64,000 bases of DNA from Benincasa hispida (lineage: Eukaryota > Streptophyta > Magnoliopsida > Cucurbitales > Cucurbitaceae), in contig NC_052349.1 of assembly GCF_009727055.1 (NCBI RefSeq), forward strand, positions 31,949,997-32,013,996. Direction: 5' to 3'. Made by a program: the position numbers and the translations under genes. Positions 1-11,478 of the stretch are shown one piece after another; within the stretch, counting starts at the first letter, position 1; each line of letters starts with the position of its first letter. The notes under the pieces are model-generated. The model saw nothing but the letters and a program-made list of their open reading frames with translations, did no database searches and was not told the origin of the DNA.

Positions 1-2
1 TC

Positions 3-644
3 TGTGCTTTCGCTCAAGAAACTAGTTCTTGGAGACAACTTACAAAAGGCGAAGCAACCTTTAAGGTAGGGACTGGGGAGGTTGTTTTAGCTAAAATAGT
101 AGGAGATATGAAGTTATTTATTAGAGATAAATACATTTTACTTGAAAATGTTCATTATATTCCTTCTATGAAAAGGAATTTAATTTTTATCTTGTGTTTG
201 CTAGAACATAATTATAAAGTTTCTTTTGAAAATAATGAAGTGTTTATTATTTTGAAAGGTATTAAGATATGATGTGAAAATTTAGAAAATAACTTATACG
301 TGTTAAAACCAATTGAGGTAAAAGTTGTTTTGAATATAGAGATTTTTAAAACAGTTGAAACTCATAATGAGAAAAGGAAAATTTCTCCAAAGCCTATCTC
401 TGGCACTTAAGAATAGGTCACATCTTAATAGGATTAGAAGATTGGTTGAGGGTGGACTTCTAAACCAGTTAGAAGATAGCTCTTTACCCACATGTGAATC
501 TTGTCTTGAGGGTATGATGATCAAAAGATCTTTTACTGGAAAAGGTCTTAGAGCCAAAGTACCCTTAGAGCTATTACATTCAAACCTTTATGGTCCGATG
601 AATGTTAAAGTGAGGAGGGTATGAATATTTCATCAGCTTCATTG
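3..644 (+). pseudogene. Copia relic 1, end of protease and GAG-pre-integrase domain
   Basis: A degenerate Ty1/Copia polyprotein begins at the window edge. The frame starting at base 3 reads as the segment after the protease active site (the DSG motif would lie just outside), including a VHYIPSMKRNLI-like block usual in plant Copia proteins. From about 400 the frame shifts and the GAG-pre-integrase domain follows, with CESCLEG (zinc-finger end) and PLELLHSNLYGPM, the typical lead into the integrase core. Stops near 272 and 409 and a frameshift make it non-coding. It is not a separate gene: the same reading resumes at 2590 after an inserted LTR. Confident about the family; the lineage within Copia is not assigned. 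Confidence 0.85.
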
Positions 645-649
645 ATGAT

Positions 650-2584
650 TGATGACGGGAAAAAATGTACGTTATTATAGGCCTTTTATTTAGAATTATG
701 AAGGCTGTTAAGTAGAATATGCGATGATTATACTAAGAATTCATGAGAAAGTGAGCTTGCATCGATCTGTAATGAAAATCTCGGCTAACCCACTATTATG
801 CGTTATTCTGCATCCAATTATCTATTTTTTTAGCTAACACAGGAATCGATCGTATGCGATGAATCTCACAATCGCAGAGGCGATCGCATACGTTCGACGC
901 ATGGATGTTGCGGCCATTAACCGCATGTGTCCATCGCATAGAGGTTGCGGCTACAGAGTAACAACCGTAATAGAGGGATGAACGCAAGGGTGGTGGAATA
1001 CGATGATACTTCGGAAACCAAGCACGAACACATACCTTGGGAGTATCAAAAGGTGATGTTGACATTTCACCTACGCTGTTAGTAGCAGAGATTCAGAGCA
1101 GGTCCACCACGTCGTTAGCAGCAAAAATTTAGAGAAGGACCATTAATGCTGTCAGCGATAAAGCTCTATAAATAGAAGCCTTAGAGCTCAACTTCAAACA
1201 ATCCGAGCTTCTGCCTTGGGGCAGATCCTTCTGATCCAGATGAAAGCGTGGGGAGATATTCTTGAGAGTTCTTCATTCCTCCTACCTTTTTGAGTGACGA
1301 CCAGAGCTTCACCGGAGATAAATCTCGAGAGAGACTACTCCACCGCCGATCCATGGCACCATCGTCAACCTTGACACACATCTGATGGAAGTAAGACATT
1401 GCCCATCTGGCCCTCCATATCTCTTCTATCTCTGTATTGTATTACGTTGTGGCTTAAGAGATTAATACATTTTGTGATCAATACATTTCTTTACTTCCTT
1501 CGATTCCATCTTCATTTACCTTTTCTTATCATCCTTTACTCTCATTACAACAACTAAGTAAGATTGCTAGAGTATCACATACTTAATCATGCGACATAGA
1601 CATATGAAGCATGTAGTAAACCACTGAGAGGTGTGCGTTGCGCGAGTATTGTGAAAAAATCCTATTTGCTTAGTGTGAGGCTGATGCAACGCTTGTCTGT
1701 GAGCGGACGCAATGCTTGTTTATGAGCTGATTAGCGGCGACTAACTGCCCGAGAGGGTAAGTAGTGGAACGCATTAGGCAAAGTAAGCAGTGATCCTAGA
1801 GATAGGAATAATCTTATGTCAACCATGCTTTATGTGACTACCTTGTCTTATGAGCGCACCATTCATCATTTGGGCATACGTGGGAGAGTAGTCTAAAAGC
1901 TAAATCTAGGCTTGAGAGAGTCAGACTGGAACACATAAGCAAGAATAGACGCTTAGGAATAAGCTCTGTTTTCTATTACACAACGTATGCACCCTATAGA
2001 TAGGATATGAAAGTATGCGGTCACATCGCATGAGTCCAGAAGTAGGATATGGTGGTATGCGGTCACCTTGTTTATGTGTGGGAGCACGTGAGCATGAATA
2101 GAGACTTAGACATAAGTTCTATCGACACTATCGCATATGCATCGCATGCGTCTTTTGAAGTGTGTATAGCATAATCGCATAGCTTGCACTGGCTGGGGTT
2201 ACCCCTGCGATCAAGCTTATTGATGCGGTGAAGATATCCCCACCATTTTATCTATTTTCCCATGCATTTTATTACGCGTTAACAACTGCCGTGTTTCTAA
2301 CTTTCATAGTCATACTTCCATTGCTTAATCTGTTAGTTAGGAGTAAGAGTAGCGCATATCCCTTAACTTCAATATTCTTTTATTCTTCGTCGCAACACAT
2401 TACTTCATAACATTTAGCTACAAGCCCTGAGTTCGTTATACTTGGAGAGAGAGCAAGAAAACTTGTGGCAGGAATGCATGGTCATCAGACTCATATTGCA
2501 TATCCCTTAGTCCAACGCATGACCAGCGACACATGGAGAATGAACAATGAATGCATATTTATTTACTCCATTTTCCACGTATCA
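650..2584 (+). mobile_element. Solo LTR S1 (1935 bp) inserted in Copia relic 1
   Basis: The element starts TGATGACGGG and ends CACGTATCA, so it has the TG...CA ends of an LTR, and is flanked by a perfect 5-bp direct repeat ATGAT (645-649 and 2585-2589). Removing it and one repeat restores the Copia integrase frame. A TATA box (TATAAATA, 1167-1174) reads on the plus strand, about 520 bp into the element. It is unusually rich in ATGCGA/CGATCGCAT-type words. No internal direct repeat, primer site or coding domain was seen, so it is read as a solo LTR rather than a full element. A second copy (S2) lies at 55478-57315 in the opposite orientation. The parent element is unknown; long LTRs suggest Ty3/gypsy. 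Confidence 0.85.
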
Positions 2585-2589
2585 ATGAT

Positions 2590-3400
2590 TATTCAAGATA
2601 TGACTACATTTACCTAATGCATCATAAGTTTGAAACACTTGAAAAGTTCAAGGAATATAAGGCAGAGGTTGAGAAGCAATTAGGTAAAAAGATTAAAACA
2701 TTTCGATCAAATTGAGGTGGTGAGTACATGAACTTAAAATTCCAGGACTATTTCATAGAACACGAAATTCATTCGCAACTCACAACACCTGGCACACCTC
2801 AACAAAATGGTGTTGCAGAAAGGAGAAATAAAATCCTGTTGGACATGGTTCGTTCTATGATGAGTTATACTCAGTTGCCAAGTTCTTTTTGGGGTATTGC
2901 AGTAGAGACTACGGTGTATATATTGAATATGGTTCCCTCGAAAAGTGTTTCAGGAACACCTTACAAGTTATGGGGAGGATGTAAAGGTAGTTTATGTCAC
3001 TTCAGGATCTGGGGTTGCCCAACAAATTTATTGGTGCAAAATCCAAAGAAATTGGAACGCCGTTCAAAAGTATGCCTATTTTTAGGCTATGTAAAGAGAC
3101 AAAAAGTGGTTACTTTTATGATCCTCAGGAAGATAAAGTTTTTGTGTCGACAAATGCGACATTCTTATAGGAAGACTACATTATAAATCATCAACCTCGC
3201 AGTAAGCTAGTATTAAGTAAGATATCCAGAGAAACTACATATAGATCAATAAGAGTTGTTGATTGAACAGGTTCTTCAATAAGAGTTGTTGATGAAACTA
3301 GTACTTCACATCCTTTTCAAGAGTTGAGAATGCCTCGACGTAGTGGGAGGGTTATGCAACAGCCTGACTGGTACATAGGTTTAACCAAAACTCAGACCTG
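2590..3400 (+). pseudogene. Copia relic 1, integrase core and linker
   Basis: Continuation of the polyprotein after LTR S1. An open run at 2728-3186 carries the late integrase core: the STPQQNG-like block (here GTPQQNGVAERRNK, with the catalytic Glu), SFWGIAVETTVYILN, and the HFRIWGCP block that marks the core end. The middle catalytic region has lost its Asp: the expected RSDRGGEY reads with Asn and a stop near 2710. Further stops follow at 3183 and 3265. The proline/serine linker toward reverse transcriptase is recognisable by the PRRSGRV-like block near 3330-3360. Clearly dead; function is inherited only as family knowledge (strand transfer of cDNA). Confidence 0.85.
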
Positions 3401-4539
3401 ATGATGGCTTAGAGGATCCATTGACTTTTAAGCAATATAGGATATGGATAAGGACTAGTGGATCAAAGCCATGGATCTTGAAATGGAGTCAATGTACTTC
3501 AATTCAGTCTGAGATCTATTAGATCAACCAGAAGGGATAAAACCCAAAAGTTGCAAGTGGATCTACAAGAGAAAACGAGACCAAGCTGGTAAGATATAGA
3601 CCTAAAAAGCTAGACTCATGGCAAAAGGGTTTACCCAAAAAGAGGAGTAGGTTATGAAGAAGCCTTTTCTCCAGTTGCCATCATCAAGTCGATTAGGATA
3701 CTCTTATCCATTGTCGCCTTTTATGATTATGAAATCCAGAAAATGGATGTCAAGACAACTTTTTTGAATGACTATTTTAAAGAGAGTATCTATATGTCTG
3801 AAATAAAGGGGTTTATTGAACAAGGTCAAGAGCAAAAGTTTGCAAGCTTAATAGATCCATTTATGGGTTAAAGCAAGCATCTCGATCCTGGAATATGAGA
3901 TTTGAGACTGCGATCAAGTCTTATGACTTTAAATAGAATGTTGACGAACCTTGTGTTTACAAGAAAATTTCTAAACAATCTATAGCTTTTATGGTTCTGT
4001 ATGTTGATGATATTCCACTCATAGGAAATGAATTAGAATTTCTTGTTGATGTTAAAAGATGGCTTGCTACGCAATTCCAAATGAAAGATTTGGAAGAAGC
4101 ACAGTATGTTTTTGGGATCCAAATAGTTCGGAACCGCAAGAACAGAACTTTAGCATTATCTCAGGATTCTTGTATAGATAAGATGTTGTTTAGATATAAA
4201 ATGCAGAATTCAAAGAGAGGTATGTTACCTTTTCGGCACGGAATTCATTTGTCTAAGGAATAGTGTCCTAAGATACCTCAAGAGGTTGAGGCTATGAAAC
4301 GAATTTCATATGCATCAGCTGTAGGGAATTTAATGTATGCCATGTTATGTACTCGTCCCGACATATGCTATGCAGTTGGAATCGTCAGCAAATATCATCC
4401 CAATCCTGGATATGATCATTGGACTGCCGTTAAAAACATCCTCAAGTATTTTCATAGAACGGGGGACTATATGCTCGTGTATAGTGCTAAGGATCTGATA
4501 CTTATTGGATACACTAATAGTGAATATATTTGTATTTAA
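3401..4539 (+). pseudogene. Copia relic 1, reverse transcriptase, 3'-truncated
   Basis: Reverse transcriptase of the same Copia copy. Visible blocks are CKWIYKRKRD near 3555-3585, the YVDD catalytic box in LYVDDIPLIGNE (3998-4032), and the connection region YASAVGNLMYAM...TRPDICYAVGIVSKY (4303-4395). Several stops (for example near 3510, 3597 and 4261) and small frameshifts interrupt it. The copy ends abruptly about 4539, just after the start of RNase H (GYTNSEY), so most of RNase H and the 3' LTR are missing; the following sequence is unrelated AT-rich DNA. No sign of selection for coding. Confidence 0.85.
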
Positions 4540-5034
4540 TCTACGATGTCTAAGTGATAAACTAATTTATTACCTCACATCGCTCATGTATGCTCATAAA
4601 ACCAGGTTAACAATGCTTAAGAACCAGCTAAAATCCCCAGGTAGCAGGTGTTCTGTAAACCGTCAACTTAAGTACCTCCATCCTTAGATAGGATTTTAGC
4701 CCCGGTGAGTTTGTAACCAAAGTTTTACAAAATAACAATCTATTTTAACTTATTAAAACAAGTTGTTATTTGTCAACTCTAGGTGAACATGCATCTTATC
4801 TTTGTTATAGATTTTAAATGTCTAATTCATTTTACAACACTTTATAAAACTATAGACATGCTATCGATCCATAACATCCACCAAGCATTTCATAATTTAA
4901 TATAACAAATTATATTAAACACATGAAACCCTAAATCATGCATACTATATATTACAACAAATTATAACATACTTTTAATGCATGATACATGCTTTCTTAT
5001 TGTGGGATTTTAAATATACATGGCATACATAATG
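4540..5034. other. Gene-free AT-rich stretch between Copia relic 1 and LTR-A
   Basis: No reading frame or RNA gene recognised. The first 160 bases (AAAACCAGG...AGATAGGATTTTAGCCC) have higher complexity than the rest and may be a fragment of another LTR; I cannot name it. Its last bases TAATG form the left target duplication of LTR-A. Confidence 0.5.
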
Positions 5035-7275
5035 TGTTGGGGTTGATGCCCTAAATCTCGTAGGATCCTGTAGTTTGTAAACACCTGTATGAACAAACAC
5101 TTGTGATGTAATAATATGAGATATTTTCTTCACTGTTGTCTATGAAATATGGGAAATTTTAATTGCATTTACCACAAACCAATAAACTAAGATCCCTGGT
5201 TATTGTTGTGACTTAAGCATGTATGTGGAGACATACAAGTGGATCGTACCTTAAGTGATAACCTAAATGGGGAGGGAAACCTTATCTTGGTGACACTACG
5301 GATACAACCCGCCTTGTAGATGTTACAAGTGTCGTAAAGTGCTACAAATGGTTTGATCCTGATCATTCATGTGGAGACATGCGAGCGGGGGTATCCTATA
5401 CAAAGGAGTTTGTATAAGACCGGACCACAAAATGTTTAGTCTCGTTATATAACTTCGTTCATGACAGAGACTTTCATTTCACTAGGATGACCATAGGTAA
5501 CATGACCTTAATCCTGAGTGAGTTGGGAACTCCTGCCTATGAGGGTGGTCCTTTGATTTGCATGGGTGCGAGTGGCCAGATTGTCGACTCAAACCTACCA
5601 CTTTGGAGATTCGTCTGATTGGGAAGTTGGGAACTCAACTACACAAGGTGGAATTCACTCCTTCCCTAAAGTAGGGGTAAGTAGATAGATTGCTCCCTTA
5701 AGGGCTGATTCCGGGGCTTGAACAATGTGGCGCCACACACTTTCTCATGGCCCAAGAGGTGTTCACTCATAGTAGGACTATGATGTATTGTTCATTAGAG
5801 GAACCAATGGTACTTAAGAAGTTAGATGTAACTACAGGAGCAAAACGGTAAATTGGTCTAACTGTAGTTACAAGTGATTTGTGAAGGGTTACCGTACTGT
5901 TGATTGGTTATATCTAATGGATACATAAATATATATGTAGTGAGAAGAGTGTAGCTGTTGGTCTTTAGTGGAGTGCCTGAAAATTAACTGATGGTGGATT
6001 TCGTGATTAAAGAGTTTAGTTAGTTATTCAAGTATCGTTGGAGCTTCAAGCTATAGGTCCATAAGGTCCCTTTGGTAGCTCAATGGATTCTAGTTGAAAA
6101 TTAGTTTTTGGGTTAGTTTGAAGTATTCAAATTAACAAGAGGGAGTTTTATTATATATGATATAATTAAATTGGTTCAATTATATGTGGTATAATTGATA
6201 TGATGTATAAGATACATTAATTGGAGAAATTTGATATAAATATGATTTATATTAAATAAAGGAGAAAAGAACTATGGTTTAAATATTACATATGATGTGA
6301 TATAAGAAATATGGTTTAAAGTTTAAATATGATGTGATATTAAAACTATAGGTTATAAATATAATATGATAAGTTGGTTATTATATTTATTTATAATAAA
6401 AATAATTATAAGATAATTGTTTAATTGGTTATTTTGTTTCTCCTTTAACGTGCGTGAAGTGAGAGGTTATTTTCAGTTTTAATAATTGAAGAATAAAATG
6501 AAAAGAATTTTCATTTTACAAAAGATCGCTTCATTAATTGCTTCACTAATAGTTTGCTCACAAGAGACTACACGATAGCCTTCACGAGAGACTAAACGAT
6601 CAAGCGAGATTTGCTAGACAATTGGCTCTAAACGATTGAGCAAGAGACTAACCAATCGAGCGAGATTTGCTAGATGATTGACTAGACGATTGCTCAAGAG
6701 AGCGAGATATTAACGATTGAGCAAGAGACTAACTGATCGAGCGAGATTTGCTAGATGATTGACTAGACGATTGGCTTGAAGATTCTCACGAGAACAAAAG
6801 ATTACTAAACGATCAAGTACTCTCAGTCTATGCGATAGAAAAAATCTTTTCCCCACTTACTTGATCGTGTAGTTCGATCGTTTTCTTCCTCCTTCCCTCT
6901 ACCAAATTCACATAAAGCCCACACCTCCTAGATTCTCACTCCGAGAATACCAAGATTGCCGAGTGGTAGTGTCGAAGGGTTGCTAGTCGAGGATCAGATT
7001 GTTCGTGATTGTGACGACAGCGAGAGGTTGGCAAACGTTGCTTACGAAAGTGAGATATTGCCGGACGATTCTCACGAGAGCGAGAGATTTTCAGAAGAAT
7101 AGTTCTTCAAAGGTATGTCTCTCAATTCCTTTTGTATCTGATTAAGAAAGCATGCTATAATTTTCTTAAGATGCAAAACTGTTCTTGTATATTTGTGAAT
7201 GCATTTATTCTTTCACAATGGACTTGGAAAGATCTTGCTTCCGCTCACTGGTCCTCTTGAATAAGAGATCCTTCA
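5035..7275 (+). mobile_element. Solo Copia LTR-A (2241 bp)
   Basis: Starts TGTTGGGGTTGATGCCC and ends GAGATCCTTCA, the ends shared by the other Copia LTRs in the window (compare 42545-44523, which follows a Copia coding region). Flanked by an imperfect 5-bp target duplication TAATG (5030-5034) and TTATG (7276-7280). It contains the U3 block with TCTTGGTGACACTAC and the CATTCATGTGGAGACATG block that recur in its relatives. No internal coding sequence is attached, so it is a solo LTR left by recombination. The 3' third contains a local tandem repeat (6600-6790) not seen in the other copies. Confidence 0.85.
6600..6790. repeat. 81-bp tandem repeat inside LTR-A
   Basis: Two near-identical units start at 6631 and 6712 (AACGATTGAGCAAGAGACTA...), each including CGAGATTTGCTAGATGATTG. 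A shorter, more diverged unit lies just upstream. This accounts for part of the extra length of LTR-A over the other Copia LTRs. Confidence 0.8.
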
Positions 7276-7280
7276 TTATG

Positions 7281-7929
7281 CACATACACGATTTAATTTA
7301 ATTATAACATATATCAAATGCATAAATAATGAAACAGACACTGATATGGACCAGTTTTGACATACTAAGCAAGCAAACAAGCTAACTATTACAAGAATAA
7401 TTGATTATAAGTCTTGAACCGCCTTTAGACCGCTCGAACCAACCCAGACCTGTTCCAAACAGCTCGAACCAGACCTTGAAGTCAAGAAAATAGGTGAATC
7501 AATCCAAAGACAGGTTGAACCAGACCTTCACGACTCGAACCGGCCAAACCAGATCCCCCAAACCAGAATCAGCTCGCATGTGTGTCATCTGAGTTGGACG
7601 AAGAACAGCGTTGCAACACTGTTCAAGCAGCGTTGCAATGTTGTGAAGGCAGTAGCTTTTTTGCTAGTTTTTTCTGCTGAATTTGCTTCGGTTCTTCTTC
7701 GATTACAACCTAATTACAAGTCTATTGACTCTAACAAATTTACGGACACTTAATCACACATTAAGGCCCATAAACAAAGAGCCAATTACAACTTTTGCAA
7801 CATAATTGAAGAGAAATCTAATGCCAAAATTGAAAAATATCCATATCAGCACCCATTTCATACAACTTATGAAAAATACCGACCAAGCTAAATGTAAATT
7901 GAGTGCTTCAATCATGCTTTAATATCAAT
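7281..7929. other. Gene-free stretch with short GAACCAGACC-type repeats
   Basis: No coding region recognised. From about 7415 to 7570 the words CTCGAACC and GAACCAGACCTT recur irregularly, and GCGTTGCAA occurs twice near 7608 and 7632. The rest is unremarkable. It could be part of an unidentified repeat; I cannot assign it. Confidence 0.4.
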
Positions 7930-9870
7930 TGATGGTATTGACATTCAATAGGCAGAAACGATTCAAGATATTAAACACTCTAACTACATTAATTTAAGCT
8001 AACAAGCATGCAAGGTTAAAGTAAAATACTAGAGTTTATGAAATTACCTTTGAAGAACTCTTTAAATCAACAAATTTTTTGCTTGAATCTCCTCTCCTTT
8101 GGCTTGAAGACCACCACAAGATCTTCTCTACTATCCTCTTGGCCCTTAGATTGGATTGTGGGATCCAAAATGAGATTGTATTTAAAGAATTTTGGAGAGA
8201 TTTTCAGTTTTCTGTGTTTTGTAGGTGAAGAACTCTTTCTTCATCCCAGTATTCAAATGCATGAACACAATTTCCTCAGAAAATCCATCCTTTTGTTCAA
8301 CAACAAGATGCAAATGAATTATAAGAGAAAATGACACCAAACACTCTCAAATTGGGTAGAGAATGTGGTGTCTCATGTGGGAAAAGCCCACTAATGTGTT
8401 TTTCATTCAATTGAATTTTTAAACAAATTAAATTTTCAATTTGAAAAACTAATTTCAAAATTAAAATGAAAAGTAATTTTATAAAATAATAATTCAATAA
8501 TTAATATTAAATCAAATTAATTAAATTTAAACAAAATTAATCCTAACAAGTAATTTTAAATAAAATTAATTCTAAATAAACAATTAAACAATTTTAATTA
8601 ATTAAATTAATTTAATATCAAATAATAAATTTATTAAACACCAATTCTTAACATGAATCTCTATTCATGTTTTTAATATTTAAATCATATTTAAATATTC
8701 TCAAACTCTCTAATCTTGTTTAATTCGATAATTAAACATATAATTATATCGCATATAATTAACAATTTTCGTAATTCGAATTTGAATGTTTCAAATTCTC
8801 TCATCACACTATTCAAAGATTTAATCCGTTTATGAGCTAGTAGAGAGACCTAATGGACCTACAAATCATGAGCTCCAACCATTCGAGATTAGTTGGCTAA
8901 ACCCAACTAATTAACCAACATTCGTTAACTATTGGGTCACTCCACTAAATCCCAATATTTGCACTCTCCTCACTGTAGATATATTTCTACCCATCTGATT
9001 TAACCATGATCAATAAGTTCATCCTTCACATGTTGTTCGTATTTACAATCGGGTCAAAATTACCATTTTACCCCTGTAATACATCATGTTTCTTAAGTCT
9101 CCACTGATCCACTAATGAACAATTGGTTTATGGTCCTGCCAATAAACTGAGTCTCTCTCATTCATAGAGAGGGCAGGGCCCCTTGTTCAAGACTAGGAGT
9201 CAGTACTTAAGGGAACAACCTGTCTACTATCCCTAAAGAAGATAGGAGAGACTTCTATTGTGCAGGACTATGTCCCGAGCTAATTACCCGGTCTTACCCC
9301 TAAAATGAGAGGCTTATTGAGTGTGATGTTAAGGCACTCTCACCATTCCAGATTAAAGGATAACCTCGAATAAATAAGAGTTCACAGTTAGCTTAAGATT
9401 GAGATCAAGTTACCTTAAATCATCGAGTTGAAATAGTCAGTTTTAATAGCAACTGTGTTATAAAGAAAAGTGACTATTTCGTGGTCCAGTCTTATGCATG
9501 CAAACATCTTTTACATAGAATGCCCCCACTCACATGTCTCCACATGAATGATTCTGGGATCATATCATTTGTATCAAATACAAAGCGGGCCGCATCCATA
9601 ATGTCACCAGGATAAGGTATCGTTCCTTATCCTTATACTTATAGACTGTTTTGGCTATATACTCAAACTTGATTCTCTTTTATGTCTCTACATAAAGTTT
9701 AAGTATTCGTGCTATAGCCAGAGTTTCATTAGTTTATTATATTTAGGCTTTAAAAGTGTAATTTACATGTTCAATAACAACTTTATTGAATAAACCATAA
9801 TAACAACTTTATTGCAAATAAAATATGTCTAAAGTTACAAACTCCGAGTTTTAGGACATACAGCCCAACA
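7930..9870 (-). mobile_element. Copia LTR-B (1941 bp)
   Basis: Read on the minus strand it starts TGTTGGGCTGTATGTCC at 9870 and ends at 7930 with the ...CCATCA end shared with LTR-F and LTR-L. The U3 block with CCTGGTGACATTATGG and the 5'-leader end CTTCAAAGGTAAT (8040-8056) are present in the expected order. Flanks TCAAT (left) and AATAA (right) do not form a target duplication, so this copy has been rearranged after insertion or one end is misplaced by a few bases. Confidence 0.75.
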
Positions 9871-10019
9871 AATAATTCTACCCATAACAATTGATATAAA
9901 AGTTTCAAATTTAATCGAAACATCGAGTGTGTTTGGTTTTACTTATTATTTGTTTGTTTTTTTAAAAAATAATTTTGGAAAAAGTTGGAGGGTTTGACAA
10001 CCACTCAGAATAACTTTTG

Positions 10020-10555
10020 GAAAAATGAATTCAGAGATAACTTTGTTTAAGGTTTTATAGATGCTTTCAGAATATAGGATGTTTGGGAATATGATGTCTA
10101 GAAATCAAATATAACTGTGTTTGGTTGTGCATAAGAAATTCTCTCAGAATTTTATGAACAAAAATTATTTTTATATTTAATTTATGAAATGAAGCATGAC
10201 AATCTTATATAATGGTAATGGATCAATTAATTAAACAATAAATATCATCCAATATATTGATAAAAATTAATTAATTAAGAATCAATGATAATTTTTTAAT
10301 TATAAATATTTGAAAGTTGAGTAATTTATAATTAAAATTAATCAATTAATATATTTAATGGACGTCATATTAATTATAATCTAATACTTAATCACTTTTA
10401 TAATAATTAAGTTAGTAATTTTAATGTTAATTTTAATTAAATAATATAATAAAATATATTTTTGTAAACAATATATTATATAAAAGTGAAAAAAATGAGA
10501 TGATTAATAATATGATAGGTTAATAAAGAAAATTAATAAAGAATACTAAAATAAT
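10020..10555. repeat. Dispersed AT-rich repeat, copy 1
   Basis: Very similar to 22330-22840 in the same orientation, with shared runs such as TTTATGGACAAAAATTAT-type and TAATTTATAATTAAAATTAA. No coding potential. It probably is a non-autonomous transposon or remnant; no clean terminal inverted repeats or target duplication were found. The copy stops where truncated LTR-C begins. The bases 9871-10019 before it show nothing recognisable. Confidence 0.6.
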
Positions 10556-11478
10556 TTTGCACAATAACTCTTGTGTGTTGCATATTATCAGTTTCTGTGT
10601 CAGTGTCTCCCAAATGAGCCATAGGGAGGTCTTTATATAGGGAAGAGTCAAACCCTTTTCCTACTCATTTTCCTATTTCTCTTTTCCATAATTAATTAAT
10701 TTAATAACATTTATTTAATTAATTGACAAAATTAAATAACACATATTTAATTTAATTTGCAAATTAATTAAAGAGAAATTCTTATAAATAGAAAATTCCA
10801 AAAAATATTTACACTTTATAGCAAAAAGTTTCAAAAGTGCTTTGTATTTTAAAATTTTTTTGCTATAAAGTGCAAATATTTTTAAATATTTTTTTATATT
10901 TAAAAAGGCCCCTTAATTAAATAACTATTAAATCTAATTTAATGTATATATATTTAATTATCATAAATACGATATGTATATGTACAATACCTCTATGTTA
11001 ATTAATTATCTGTGAATCTAATTCGTGTGAGTTAATTAATTGAATTTTTATTCAAATATTATTTTTCAATTTAATTTGAATTATAGATCATATCCACAAT
11101 CAATTATATATTAATCACATTAATATATGGTTTACTCAAATTTATTTGAACCATTCAAATCATCCCTCTTAAATATCCTCTAGTGAACTAACAAGGGGAC
11201 CTTGTGGACCTATCGATCAGAAGCTCTAACGATATGAGATTAATTGGCTAAACTCATTAATCAAGTTAATCAATATTTGTTAACTGCGGAAACACTGCAC
11301 TAAAGACTCACAATTGCACTATTCTCACTACATATATATTTTTGTGTCCACAGATATAAACCAATAATAGGAAATTAATCCTTCACGAGTGTTCGTAACT
11401 TCAACTAGGTCAAATTACTGTTCTACCCTTGGGTTACCTCTAATTCCTTAAGTACTAGTGCTCCTCTAATGAACAACT
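10556..11478 (-). mobile_element. Copia LTR-C, truncated
   Basis: Minus-strand LTR sequence related to LTR-D. A TATA-like CTATATAAAGA (reverse of 10632-10645) and the conserved block with CACTCCACTAAA-like words are present. Its outer half is missing: the copy is cut at 11478 by the end of LTR-D, and the rest was not found on the far side of Copia relic 2. Confidence 0.65.

Noticed and set aside
650..2584. A complete small non-autonomous retrotransposon (TRIM or LARD)
   Set aside because: No pair of direct repeats at the ends, no primer site or polypurine tract inside. A solo LTR fits.
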